Source: JBFJKD01 sp038106145
GTDB taxonomy: Bacteria > Pseudomonadota > Gammaproteobacteria > Pseudomonadales > Porticoccaceae
Reading direction: 5' to 3'
Length of the DNA stretch: 64,000 nt
Assembly (NCBI GenBank): GCA_038106145.1
Contig: JAYODD010000007.1
Coordinates: 81,230-145,229, forward strand
Part shown: positions 18,647 through 26,699 of the stretch, one piece after another
Numbering within the stretch: the stretch's first letter is position 1
Layout of the letters: every line of letters starts with the position of its first letter
Position numbers and translations under genes: made by a program
The notes under the pieces: generated by a model
The model's database searches: none
What the model was told of the DNA's origin: nothing
The model's input: the letters and a program-made list of their open reading frames with translations, nothing else

Positions 18647-19582
18647 CTATTCAGCGCTCGCCGGCCCTGCCTCCGCGGCGAGACGCCTTGCCAGGGTCTG
18701 AAAGACCTCGCTCAGGGGTTGCTCAAACAGATCCCCTTCGGCGTTGGCGATATGGGCGCGCAGGCTGCGCTCCAGCAGACTTTCCACATGGTGGCGAGCC
18801 CGTTCGCGGCGCACCTGATCCGCAGATTTGGTGTCGCGCACCCAGCGCTGGTGGGCGTCAATGGCATCGTGTAACGCGTCTATTCCCGTCCCCGCGAGGG
18901 CAGACACCATCAGCACTCTGGTGCGCCAGTCCGCCTCAGATGTACGACGCTCAATAATCGCGCTCAGTTCGAGTCGCGTTTTGTCGGCCTCCGGCAGGTC
19001 GCTTTTGTTGATGACGATAATGTCCGCGATCTCCACAATGCCGGCTTTCATGGCCTGCACCGTATCTCCGGCGTTGGGTGGAATGATAAGTACCACGGTA
19101 TCCACCTGGTTGCGTACTGCGTATTCCGCCTGACCGACGCCGACGGTTTCCAGCAGGATTTCGTCAAACCGATAGCTTTCCAGGACCAGCAATAAATCCG
19201 CGACGTTATCGCATAAACCGTCCTGGGAGCGACGGCTGGGGACGGAGCGAATATAAAATCGTGGGTCGCCAGCAACCTTTGCCATGCGTATGCGATCCCC
19301 GAGGATCGAACCGCGGGAGAGCGGGCTACTCGGATCAATGGCGAGTACGGCCAGGCGGCCGGTCGCGGGGTCGTAGCGTTCGATGCGGCGCAGGGCAAGT
19401 TGATCAATCAGGGTGCTTTTGCCTGCACCCGGCGCCCCGGTAATGCCTATGCGTGGGGTATGGCCATGACGGGCATCGCCGAAGCTCGCCAGGGATTGGT
19501 GGGCGCTGGCTTCCAGCGCCTGGGTCAGGCGCCGCGCCAGCGCGCGCCGGTCCAGCGGGCTGGTGGCTGCGGGGTGGGTCAT
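18647..19582 (-). CDS. meaB: MeaB/ArgK-type GTPase, chaperone of B12-dependent acyl-CoA mutase
   Basis: G3E-family GTPase that gates cobalamin loading and protects B12-dependent acyl-CoA mutases from inactivation. The 311-residue protein has Walker A GAPGAGKST, LAIDPSSPLSRGSILGDRIR, the switch-type ETVGVGQAE, and NKSDLPEAD for guanine recognition. It overlaps the small mutase subunit by four bases and closes the operon, so its partner is most likely that mutase. Confidence 0.93.
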   Translation of the reverse strand: MTHPAATSPLDRRALARRLTQALEASAHQSLASFGDARHGHTPRIGITGAPGAGKSTLIDQLALRRIERYDPATGRLAVLAIDPSSPLSRGSILGDRIRMAKVAGDPRFYIRSVPSRRSQDGLCDNVADLLLVLESYRFDEILLETVGVGQAEYAVRNQVDTVVLIIPPNAGDTVQAMKAGIVEIADIIVINKSDLPEADKTRLELSAIIERRTSEADWRTRVLMVSALAGTGIDALHDAIDAHQRWVRDTKSADQVRRERARHHVESLLERSLRAHIANAEGDLFEQPLSEVFQTLARRLAAEAGPASAE

Positions 19583-19977
19583 TGCGCCAGCACCTGGTCA
19601 ATGGTCTGAATCATCTCGTCGAGGGTGTTTTCGTCGGTAAACACGCCGACCACCCCAAGGGCACGCAACGGTTCCCGATCCTCGGGGGGAATAATACCGC
19701 CCACCATAATTTTTATATCCCGGGCATCGAGTGCCGCAAGGCAGGCCAATGTTTGTTCCACCAGGGCCACATGACTGCCCGACAAAATACTGAGCCCGAG
19801 CACATCGACATCTTCGTCCACCGCTATCTGGGCGATATACTCCGGGCTTTTGCGCAGCCCGGTGTAAATCACGTCCGCGCCGGCGTCGCGCAACGCCAGC
19901 GCAATCACTTTGGCGCCCACATCGTGGCCATCCAGTCCGGGCTTGGCGATTAAAAAGCGTTTACCTTGTAGTGACAT
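19579..19977 (-). CDS. Cobalamin-binding small subunit of an acyl-CoA mutase
   Basis: A 132-residue stand-alone B12-binding domain with the base-off/His-on motif DGHDVG (lower ligand His), the SILSGSH loop and GGIIPPED, as in the C-terminal domain of methylmalonyl-CoA mutase. Archaeal-type methylmalonyl-, isobutyryl- and 2-hydroxyisobutyryl-CoA mutases also have a separate subunit of this size. Encoded 40 bp after the large subunit and overlapping meaB, so a heteromeric holoenzyme with adenosylcobalamin is inferred. Confidence 0.9.
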   Translation of the reverse strand: MSLQGKRFLIAKPGLDGHDVGAKVIALALRDAGADVIYTGLRKSPEYIAQIAVDEDVDVLGLSILSGSHVALVEQTLACLAALDARDIKIMVGGIIPPEDREPLRALGVVGVFTDENTLDEMIQTIDQVLAQ

Positions 19978-20017
19978 TGAAATTCCCCCTGTGGGTTGGC
20001 GCCACGGTAATATTCGA

Positions 20018-21622
20018 CTAAAACTGGATAGGCTCCTGAAATTCTCCCCACACGGTTTTCAACGCGTTGACCATTTCGCCGACGGTGGCGTAGGCGTGGC
20101 AGCAGTCGACCAGATAGGGCATCAAGTTCTCGTCGTCCCTGGCAGCCGCCTGCGTTAATTTCCCGAGTTGTGCGGCGACGGCGGTCGGGTCGCGACGGTC
20201 CTGCACCTCTCGATATTTTTCCAGGACCTTCTGTTGTGCCTGCGGATCCATTTTGAAAATTTCCCCGCGTTCTTCCGCCGTCGCTGCACGGCGGTACTTG
20301 TTCTGCCCGACCACGATACGCTCGCCGCTGTCGGTGCTTTTCTTGCGCCGCATGGCCTGTTCGGCAATGCGCATCTGCATGTAGCCATCTTCGATGGACT
20401 TTACCACGCCGCCGTAATTGTCCAGTTCATCCATCACTGCGACGATGCGTTCTTCCATCTGGTTCGTTAGCCACTCCACGTAATAACTGCCGCCCAGGGG
20501 GTCTACGGTGCTGGCGATACCGCTTTCGTGGGCGATGACCTGTTGCGTGCGCAGGGCGATTTCGGCGCTGTGTTCGGTGGGGATTTGGTACGCTTCGTCG
20601 AAGGCGCAGGTAAAAATCGATTGGGCGCCGCCCAGCACGGCCGCCATGGTTTCCACGCTGACCCGCGCTACGTTGTTATAGGGCTGCGGGGCGATCAACG
20701 AGGAGCCGCCACACACCACGCCAAATCGAAACAGCAGGGCCTTCGGGTCGCTCACGCCGTAGCGCTCGGACAACAGTTTTGCCCACAGGCGGCGACCGGC
20801 GCGAAATTTCGCAACCTCCTCAAAAAGATCCATATGTACATAAAAGAAAAAGCTGAGGCGCGCCGCAAATTTTTCGATATTACCGCCGCGCTTGAGCAAT
20901 TCGTCGACATAGGCCAGTCCGTTGGCCAGGGTGTAACCCATTTCTTCAACCGCAGTGGAGCCTGCGTCGCGCACATGGGCGCCGGCGATACTGATGGCGT
21001 TGAACCGCGGACTCTGTTCGTTGGCGAACAGAATACTGTCCGCCACCAGGCGCATGGAGGGTCGTACCGGGAATATCCAGGTGCCGCGCGCGACAAATTC
21101 CTTGAGGATATCGTTTTGAATCGTGCCGGTTACCTTGCTGCGGGGCACGCCCTGCTTGTCGGCGACCGCCAGATACATGGCGTAAATGATCGCTGCCGTA
21201 CCGTTGATGGTAAAAGACGTGGAAATACTGCCCACGTCGATGCCATCAAACAGCAGCTCCATTTCCGCCAGATTGGAAATGGAAACGCCGACCTTGCCGA
21301 TTTCGGAGTGGGCGATGGGGTCGGCAGGGTCGTAGCCGCACTGGGTGGGCAGGTCGAGGGCGACGGACAAGCCCGTCTGGCCGTGTTCCAGTAACCATTT
21401 GTAGCGCGCGTTGGTTTCTTCGGCGGAACCAAAGCCGGAATACTGCCGGAAGGTCCACAGGCGGCCGCGATATCCGTCCGGGAAGATACCCCTGGTAAAC
21501 GGGTATTGGGCCGGCCTTTCGTCCTGATCGATGGCCACCATATCGGCGGTTACCAGCGCGGGGATGTCGATACCGGATGGGGTGCGAAATGTCGGTGTGT
21601 CGGCGGGCGTGTCGCTACTCAT
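20018..21622 (-). CDS. Divergent B12-dependent acyl-CoA mutase, large (catalytic) subunit
   Basis: A 534-residue TIM-barrel subunit of the methylmalonyl-CoA mutase family, catalysing radical carbon-skeleton rearrangement of an acyl-CoA. It has RQYSGFGSAEETNARY, GLSVALDLPTQCGYD, GTIQNDILKEF, and DPLGGSYYVEWLT. By my recall of the Propionibacterium enzyme, the carboxylate-binding Tyr89 (RQY), Arg207 (VARGTW) and His244 (GAH) are kept. Tyr243 is Ala, the conserved HSQTSG block is GVVCGG, and the GHTQ segment is GGAQ. A methylmalonyl-like product is thus possible, but the pocket is altered, and a larger or different substrate is likely. Separate B12 subunit and meaB follow; a crotonase and IclR regulator precede. 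Confidence 0.85.
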   Translation of the reverse strand: MSSDTPADTPTFRTPSGIDIPALVTADMVAIDQDERPAQYPFTRGIFPDGYRGRLWTFRQYSGFGSAEETNARYKWLLEHGQTGLSVALDLPTQCGYDPADPIAHSEIGKVGVSISNLAEMELLFDGIDVGSISTSFTINGTAAIIYAMYLAVADKQGVPRSKVTGTIQNDILKEFVARGTWIFPVRPSMRLVADSILFANEQSPRFNAISIAGAHVRDAGSTAVEEMGYTLANGLAYVDELLKRGGNIEKFAARLSFFFYVHMDLFEEVAKFRAGRRLWAKLLSERYGVSDPKALLFRFGVVCGGSSLIAPQPYNNVARVSVETMAAVLGGAQSIFTCAFDEAYQIPTEHSAEIALRTQQVIAHESGIASTVDPLGGSYYVEWLTNQMEERIVAVMDELDNYGGVVKSIEDGYMQMRIAEQAMRRKKSTDSGERIVVGQNKYRRAATAEERGEIFKMDPQAQQKVLEKYREVQDRRDPTAVAAQLGKLTQAAARDDENLMPYLVDCCHAYATVGEMVNALKTVWGEFQEPIQF

Positions 21623-21639
21623 TAAAATACTCCAGAGGA

Positions 21640-22446
21640 CTATTTTTTGCCAGGATTAAAGGCCTTGGCCACGGCGCTCCAATGGTCGTCGTGGACCCAG
21701 GTGGCAATCAGGGATTGTTCTTCCAGCGCCGCCAGTTGGGCGCTGCTTGCCCCCTGTTTTTCGGCCCGACTGAGGCTTTTATAGCCACGGGCCACCAACG
21801 GCGTCAGGGCGCGGAAGGATTCGATAAACTGTTCGAGCAGATCGCTCAGGGATTGTTCTGGCGCGGCGATGGCTTCCAGCAGGCCCATGGATTGCGCAGT
21901 TTGCGCATCGATCAGTTCGCCGCTGGTCAATAAGTGCAAACCCCGGGCCGGGCCCACCAGTTTCATCAAGTCGACGCCGCCGCCCCAGGCGGTGGTGATA
22001 TTCAGTCGTCGCTGGATGAAACCGATGCACGCCTGGCTGGTACCGATACGCAGATCGCAGGCGACCGCGAGCTCCGCGCCACCGCCGCGGGCGTGACCGT
22101 TAAGAGCGGCAATTACTGGTACCGGAAAGTCGCGCACGGCATCCAGTGCGCCCCTGGCGAGGGTGCGCATGGCGAGCACTTGCTCCGGGGTGCGAATACT
22201 GTCGAATTCCACCAGATCGCCGCCGGCGGCAAAACTTTTCTCCCCGGCGCCGGTGAGCACGGCCGCCTTGAGGTTGGCGTCCCCGGCATGGTGGAGAAAG
22301 ACATCGCGCAGGGCGTGTAACGCCGCGCTACTGAGAGCGTTGTGTTTCTCCGGGCGGTTGATGGTGATATACAGGATGCCGCGATCAATTTGGCTGAGAA
22401 TCAACGGCGTAGCGGGCTGGCCGCTGGATGTTGTGGTGAGGTTCAA
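21640..22446 (-). CDS. Crotonase-fold protein, ethylmalonyl/methylmalonyl-CoA decarboxylase-like
   Basis: Enoyl-CoA hydratase/isomerase-family protein of 268 residues with the oxyanion-hole segments AAGGDLVEF and GHARGGGAELAVACDLRIG. The second catalytic Glu of hydratases appears replaced (Gln in GFIQRRLNI). The NITTAWGGGVDLMKLVG stretch and the C-terminal ATWVHDDHWSAVAKAF recall the ECHDC1 decarboxylases, which remove mis-made ethylmalonyl- or methylmalonyl-CoA. That assignment rests on recalled sequence. The TTG start at 22446 has GGAGA at ideal spacing and overlaps the iclR stop (TTGA), so coupling is likely. Confidence 0.75.
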   Translation of the reverse strand: MNLTTTSSGQPATPLILSQIDRGILYITINRPEKHNALSSAALHALRDVFLHHAGDANLKAAVLTGAGEKSFAAGGDLVEFDSIRTPEQVLAMRTLARGALDAVRDFPVPVIAALNGHARGGGAELAVACDLRIGTSQACIGFIQRRLNITTAWGGGVDLMKLVGPARGLHLLTSGELIDAQTAQSMGLLEAIAAPEQSLSDLLEQFIESFRALTPLVARGYKSLSRAEKQGASSAQLAALEEQSLIATWVHDDHWSAVAKAFNPGKK

Positions 22447-23207
22447 GATAATTCTCCGGTGGTGATCAATCCAGCCTGATTGAGACGCGATGCGGCTTCG
22501 CGTAGCGCCTCGATCCGCTGCTCCAGCCGCTGCTGCATCCGTTGCAGGGGTCCGGCCACGGCGAGGCCAACAGGGTCCTGGCCGCTGCCGAGGTCGATGG
22601 CGATGGCGATGGCCATCACATCCGATACGTTTTCCCCGCGGGTGAGACTGTAGCCCCGTTGTTGCGTGAGTTTGATGTCTGCCCGCAGTTTTCGCATGGA
22701 TGTGATGGTGTTGTCGGTTATGCGCGTCAGGGGCAATGTCGCGATAGTTTGCGCCAGGGTGCGTGAATCGAGTTGAGCCAGTATCGCCTTGCCGATGGCG
22801 CTGGAGTGAAGGGGCTTTTGTTCTCCGGCCTGCGCCGTGTAACGCACCGTGGAGGTGCCTTCCACCACTTCCAGATAAATCACGTTATTTTCGTGATTTT
22901 TACCCAGAATAATGGTTTCTCCCGTGGCGTCACGCAGCGCCTGCATGTGCGGCACCAGGCGCGCCAGGACAGGGTCGTGGCGGGCGATGGCCAGTGCCAT
23001 CTGTGCGAGGCGTTTGGTGGGGTAAAACCGGCGGCTGCCCTGTAGTGCATACAGATAACCCCGTTGCTTCAACGTATGTACCAGACCATGACAACTGCTG
23101 ATGGGGGTTCTGGTCAGTCGCGACAGTTCACTCAACGACAGGGGTTTACCGAGGTCGCTAAAGACTTCGAGAACGGCGAGGGCGCGATCTGCGGATTTCA
23201 CATTCAT
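22443..23207 (-). CDS. IclR-family transcriptional regulator
   Basis: A 254-residue regulator with an N-terminal winged helix-turn-helix (SADRALAVLEVFSDLGKPLS, LSELSRLTRTPISSCHGLVHTL) and a C-terminal effector-binding domain with GKAILAQL and the RGYSLTRGENVSDVMAIAIAI segment. It is the first gene of the mutase operon and divergent from the DUF1302-DUF1329 pair, so it is the obvious local regulator. The ATG at 23207 has no Shine-Dalgarno, and the promoter's -10 ends only eight bases upstream, which suggests a nearly leaderless mRNA. The effector is probably a catabolic intermediate (inference). Confidence 0.9.
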   Translation of the reverse strand: MNVKSADRALAVLEVFSDLGKPLSLSELSRLTRTPISSCHGLVHTLKQRGYLYALQGSRRFYPTKRLAQMALAIARHDPVLARLVPHMQALRDATGETIILGKNHENNVIYLEVVEGTSTVRYTAQAGEQKPLHSSAIGKAILAQLDSRTLAQTIATLPLTRITDNTITSMRKLRADIKLTQQRGYSLTRGENVSDVMAIAIAIDLGSGQDPVGLAVAGPLQRMQQRLEQRIEALREAASRLNQAGLITTGELS

Positions 23208-23236
23208 GAAAAATAATTCTAAATATTGAAAAATAA
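23207..23236. promoter_or_regulatory. Direct-repeat operator candidate for the IclR regulator
   Basis: TGAAAAATAA occurs at 23207-23216 and again at 23227-23236, exactly 20 bp apart, about two helical turns. Both copies fall within the iclR core promoter, at its -10/start and its spacer, where bound protein would block transcription. Autorepression by the IclR protein is inferred. Confidence 0.45.
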
Positions 23237-23244
23237 GGTGTCAA
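23216..23244 (-). promoter_or_regulatory. Strong sigma-70 promoter of the iclR-mutase operon
   Basis: On the minus strand a perfect TTGACA (complement of 23239-23244) and TAGAAT (complement of 23216-23221) are separated by 17 bp. The expected transcript start falls within one or two bases of the iclR ATG at 23207, so the message would be leaderless or nearly so. Confidence 0.7.
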
Positions 23245-23388
23245 GGCGCAATGTGAATTAACAGCTGTCCGCTGTGGGTTGTTCTGGTGTACGCGGCTGC
23301 GACGATGAGCGGCATAGTCATCGCAGAATCAGCGTCTGGTTGTATGGTTGCAGCGCAGTGATAATTTGACTGTTCGCGGCTAATTGTT

Positions 23389-23417
23389 TTGACAAAGATT
23401 GCCGGGGTGCGTAAATT
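23389..23417 (+). promoter_or_regulatory. Sigma-70 promoter candidate for DUF1302-DUF1329
   Basis: A perfect TTGACA (23389-23394) is followed after 17 bp by TAAATT (23412-23417), matching TATAAT at four of six positions. It points toward the DUF1302 gene, with a predicted leader of about 150 nt. Confidence 0.55.
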
Positions 23418-23573
23418 ATGTTTTTTGTTAATAACGACTTCGGTTCTATCGTTCTCGCGATAGCAGGACAGTCACACCAGCGCAGTAGCAATCTCTGACG
23501 TGGACGCTTGCCGCGTCGGGCCCTGAGCTGTTGTGTCTCGTCGTGCCTCGGCCGAAGCCTGGGAATACGAGCA

Positions 23574-25223
23574 ATGCGGGCTAAAAATGCCATAACCACG
23601 CTGCGTAGCATGGCCGCGCCCAGGCCGGTTGCAACGGGTGCTTGTCGCACATCTGGCAGCAAATTTTTAATCCTGTGCCTGAGCGCGTTGTGTTTCTCCA
23701 CCGCGAGGGGCGCGGACTGGTCCCTCGATGCGCTCGAACGGGGTCTTGCCACCTTTGATCCGGGGGGGCGCTATGTGACGCGACCGTTGGAGCAGCGGTT
23801 TCCCGACCTGAATATCAAGGGGTCCTATTATTTCTGGTCAGACAGATTGCTATCCGATGAGGAAACCGTCGGATTTCGCGCGCGGGATTACGACTGGCTT
23901 CAGGCGCAAAGTTTGCTGGAACTGGCGCTGTCCTATCGCGTGTCCTCCCATGTGGAAATCACCAGCGTTAATCATCTGATGTACGACGCTCTATACGATA
24001 TTGAGACCGCCGACGGCTTATATGCCAATCGGGTGGATCGCGCGTTTGAGCAATACGACGATTTCGACCAGATTGCCCGCGAGCTCTATGTTTCCTACCG
24101 GCAGCCTGAATTTGATCTGGTGCTAGGCAAACAGCAGATTGCCTGGGGCAAGATGGATGGGCAGTTTATCGATGTTATCAATCCCATGGATTTTCGCGAA
24201 GGGGTACAACTCGAATCCAGCGACTATGAATTGCGGCGCATTCCGCTGTGGATGGCAAACGTCACCTACTATTTTCAGGGTACCTCGCTCAATTTATTAT
24301 GGATTCCAGATTTTGAAAAAAATGTACTGCCCGCTTATGGATCGCCCTGGTCGTCGCCGCTACGCCCGCCGCGGGATCTCGACGCGCGCAACAACGAGAT
24401 GTTGTTAAAAGGGCATACTAATGCCGCCGGCGACCGCATTCTAAATAGCGAAGAACCTGACTGGTACCGGTTTCGCGACCATCAGTTCGCCGCGCGTCTG
24501 GATTCCGCCAACGGGGCCCTGACCTGGGGGTTGATTTATTACTACGCCTGGACTCGGGATGCGTCGCAGTCTGTGGTTGGACGGTTTAGCGACGGGGATG
24601 GCGAACACCTGATACTACAACCGCGCTTCAAACGGCTACATCACTTTGGTGTAACAGCAGATTATTCCTGGGAGATGCAATCGGTACCGTTTGTCGGCAG
24701 TTTGCCGATTGTGATGCGCGCGGAAGCACTCTATACCAAAGGCGTCCCCTTCGCGGATTTCGACAAGTTGGCGGCGGCGCGCTCCGGGGCATTAACCAAC
24801 GGGATCAGCGAGCGGGACACACTGCGGGGCGCCCTGGCTTTTGATTTCGCGTTTCCCGCCAGCGTCTCAGTGATCATACAACCCTCTGTGTATTACACCT
24901 TTGACTGGCATCCGGGCCTCGGTTCCGGTTTTGGTGGGGCCAGTGGCGATCGCTGGAACTTCGCGCCTGTCGTCTATGTGGGAAGGCCGATTCGCGCCAC
25001 GGGTGATCGGCTGCGACTGGGATTAACCGTAACACCGATCTATAGCGGTCCAAATCGGGGTTTGCAGGGAATTAAAAATAAATTCGTGACTTCCTATGAG
25101 GTGTCCCAATATATTCAGGCCCGTCTGGTCTACACCAATTACAGTGGCGGTGATCCCGATGATCGCTATGGCCAATATGATCACTGGGATAATATCGGGT
25201 TTGAGTTGCAGTATGAATTTTAA
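23574..25223 (+). CDS. DUF1302 family outer-membrane protein
   Basis: A protein of about 549 residues of the DUF1302 family, predicted beta-barrel of the outer membrane: long runs of alternating residues, many Tyr/Trp, and a C-terminal FELQYEF ending in Phe as in outer-membrane barrels. A Sec signal (FLILCLSALCFSTARGA) follows a long basic N-terminus, so the start is uncertain: ATG 23574 is used, ATG 23610 is also possible. DUF1302 genes usually pair with DUF1329, as here, and are often linked to degradation of hydrophobic compounds. A channel or uptake role is inferred, not shown. Confidence 0.85.
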   Translation: MRAKNAITTLRSMAAPRPVATGACRTSGSKFLILCLSALCFSTARGADWSLDALERGLATFDPGGRYVTRPLEQRFPDLNIKGSYYFWSDRLLSDEETVGFRARDYDWLQAQSLLELALSYRVSSHVEITSVNHLMYDALYDIETADGLYANRVDRAFEQYDDFDQIARELYVSYRQPEFDLVLGKQQIAWGKMDGQFIDVINPMDFREGVQLESSDYELRRIPLWMANVTYYFQGTSLNLLWIPDFEKNVLPAYGSPWSSPLRPPRDLDARNNEMLLKGHTNAAGDRILNSEEPDWYRFRDHQFAARLDSANGALTWGLIYYYAWTRDASQSVVGRFSDGDGEHLILQPRFKRLHHFGVTADYSWEMQSVPFVGSLPIVMRAEALYTKGVPFADFDKLAAARSGALTNGISERDTLRGALAFDFAFPASVSVIIQPSVYYTFDWHPGLGSGFGGASGDRWNFAPVVYVGRPIRATGDRLRLGLTVTPIYSGPNRGLQGIKNKFVTSYEVSQYIQARLVYTNYSGGDPDDRYGQYDHWDNIGFELQYEF

Positions 25224-26541
25224 AAAACTCCTCGCGGCGCTGTTGCTGGCAGCACCAGTGTTAGCGTTTTCTGAAGAATCGCCGACAAACCACTGGGAAA
25301 CTCCAACGGCGCAAACCTGGCGGACTCTGGCGGAGTTTACCGCCGGGGAAAAGGCGGTCGTTGATTTGCGCAGCGCGACCCCGCGCAGTGGGGAATATCC
25401 GTATATGCCAGCGGAGGCGTATCCCTTCGCAGCGCCCTATACCGCGGAGGAAGTGGGCTACCGGCTGATGAACTACACCCATCGCGGCCGCTGGTCACAC
25501 ATTCTCGCGGATTCATTTGGCACTATTACGCACACCGGATACCTGACCCAGGGTGCGCTGCTGGCCATGGTGAATCAAGTCGATGGTGGCAATGGCATTG
25601 CGGGACAGCTTAATGCGAGGCCGGGTGACGTTCATTCACTGCAGCTTTTTCATCACGTGTATCCACCGCGCAACCACGGCAAACAAACGTTGTGGGTGAT
25701 GCGGCGCACTGGACCGGAATACGCCAGCAAGCTCGATAACTTCTCCTATTCGCCCGCACTGCGGCGGGTGCGGCGCGCGCCAGCGCCGCGACGGGAGGAA
25801 TCGTTTCCCAATACGGTGCCCACTTACGACGATGTGGCGGGACGCGACGCCTGGGAGTTATCTTGGCGTTTTATCGGCGCCGATGTGCTGTATCAGACGG
25901 TCCGTTTTCCCGTTAATCGTCCCACAATCACCCTGACCGGCGCCAATGGCAAGTATTATGAACAGGCCACGGCGGATATTCGCATGATGGGTGACGAATA
26001 CCCCCACTATCGCGCGGATGGCGGTATCGATTGTTTCGTTGTGGTGGCGGAACCCAATCCCGCGTGGCTCCCGGATTATGCTGTTTCAAAAATTGTGTAC
26101 TGGGTGGACCAGCACTACTTCTATCCGCTGCGCACCGAGCGTTACGATCGCGAAGGCAATCTGAAAACCATTGAGGTGCGGGTTGCCAAGCGTGAAAACC
26201 GGGCGTTGCCCGATTGGCAGGGGTACGCGAGCCTGCTGTTTGTGCACCATGAAATCAACGCCGATTTAATGAGCTACTACGTACATACGGGTCATTTGGC
26301 GCGGGAGTGGAGCGCAGAAGAGCAGACTTATTTCACGCCGGACTTTATGCGTCGCGACTGGTTGATCTATGCCCGCAAGAGTCATGCCCTGATCGACAGG
26401 CCGGAGGAGTTTTTCCTGCGACCCCAGTTACTCGCGGATCGTTTTCCCGCCGAGCGGCGGATTGTCATCGCTCCCGAGGTGGTCGCGCGAAGCAAAGCCC
26501 AGGACGCAGTGGGGCACCTGCTGTTTAGTCCCGATGAGTAA
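25213..26541 (+). CDS. DUF1329 family periplasmic/outer-membrane protein
   Basis: A 442-residue DUF1329 protein with an N-terminal Sec signal (MNFKKLLAALLLAAPVLAFS). The domain is thought to have a LolA/LolB-like lipid-binding fold. The ATG at 25213 lies inside the end of the DUF1302 gene, so the two overlap by 11 bases and are translationally coupled. Family marks include RRTGPEYASKLDN, RRVRRAPAPRR and DWQGYASLLFVHHEIN. Together the pair may move a hydrophobic substrate across or onto the outer membrane. Function not established. A short GC hairpin follows near 26565. Confidence 0.85.
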   Translation: MNFKKLLAALLLAAPVLAFSEESPTNHWETPTAQTWRTLAEFTAGEKAVVDLRSATPRSGEYPYMPAEAYPFAAPYTAEEVGYRLMNYTHRGRWSHILADSFGTITHTGYLTQGALLAMVNQVDGGNGIAGQLNARPGDVHSLQLFHHVYPPRNHGKQTLWVMRRTGPEYASKLDNFSYSPALRRVRRAPAPRREESFPNTVPTYDDVAGRDAWELSWRFIGADVLYQTVRFPVNRPTITLTGANGKYYEQATADIRMMGDEYPHYRADGGIDCFVVVAEPNPAWLPDYAVSKIVYWVDQHYFYPLRTERYDREGNLKTIEVRVAKRENRALPDWQGYASLLFVHHEINADLMSYYVHTGHLAREWSAEEQTYFTPDFMRRDWLIYARKSHALIDRPEEFFLRPQLLADRFPAERRIVIAPEVVARSKAQDAVGHLLFSPDE

Positions 26542-26699
26542 GGAGGAAGGTGGCAACGCTGGTTGGGGCGCGCTCCAAATAGCGCTTTACGGAGAGTAAG
26601 GGGCGGAATATTCCCGCACTCAGTGCAACGTCAAAGGCCGCAAGCAGTTATTCAGGGCTGTACGCACATACCGGGAGCCGGACATGTGCGGCGTTAAGT

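Larger units (their letters stand above)
23208..23573. other. Divergent regulatory region, iclR operon and DUF1302
   Basis: About 365 bp without a gene. It contains the iclR promoter (23216-23244), a DUF1302 promoter candidate (23389-23417), and a small inverted repeat CTATCG-TTCTCG-CGATAG at about 23447-23464 in the presumed DUF1302 leader of about 150 nt. Confidence 0.6.

Noticed and set aside
26542..26699. Possible tRNA or sRNA between DUF1329 and fabB
   Set aside because: No cloverleaf and no T-loop signature; only a short GCGCT/AGCGC stem is present.
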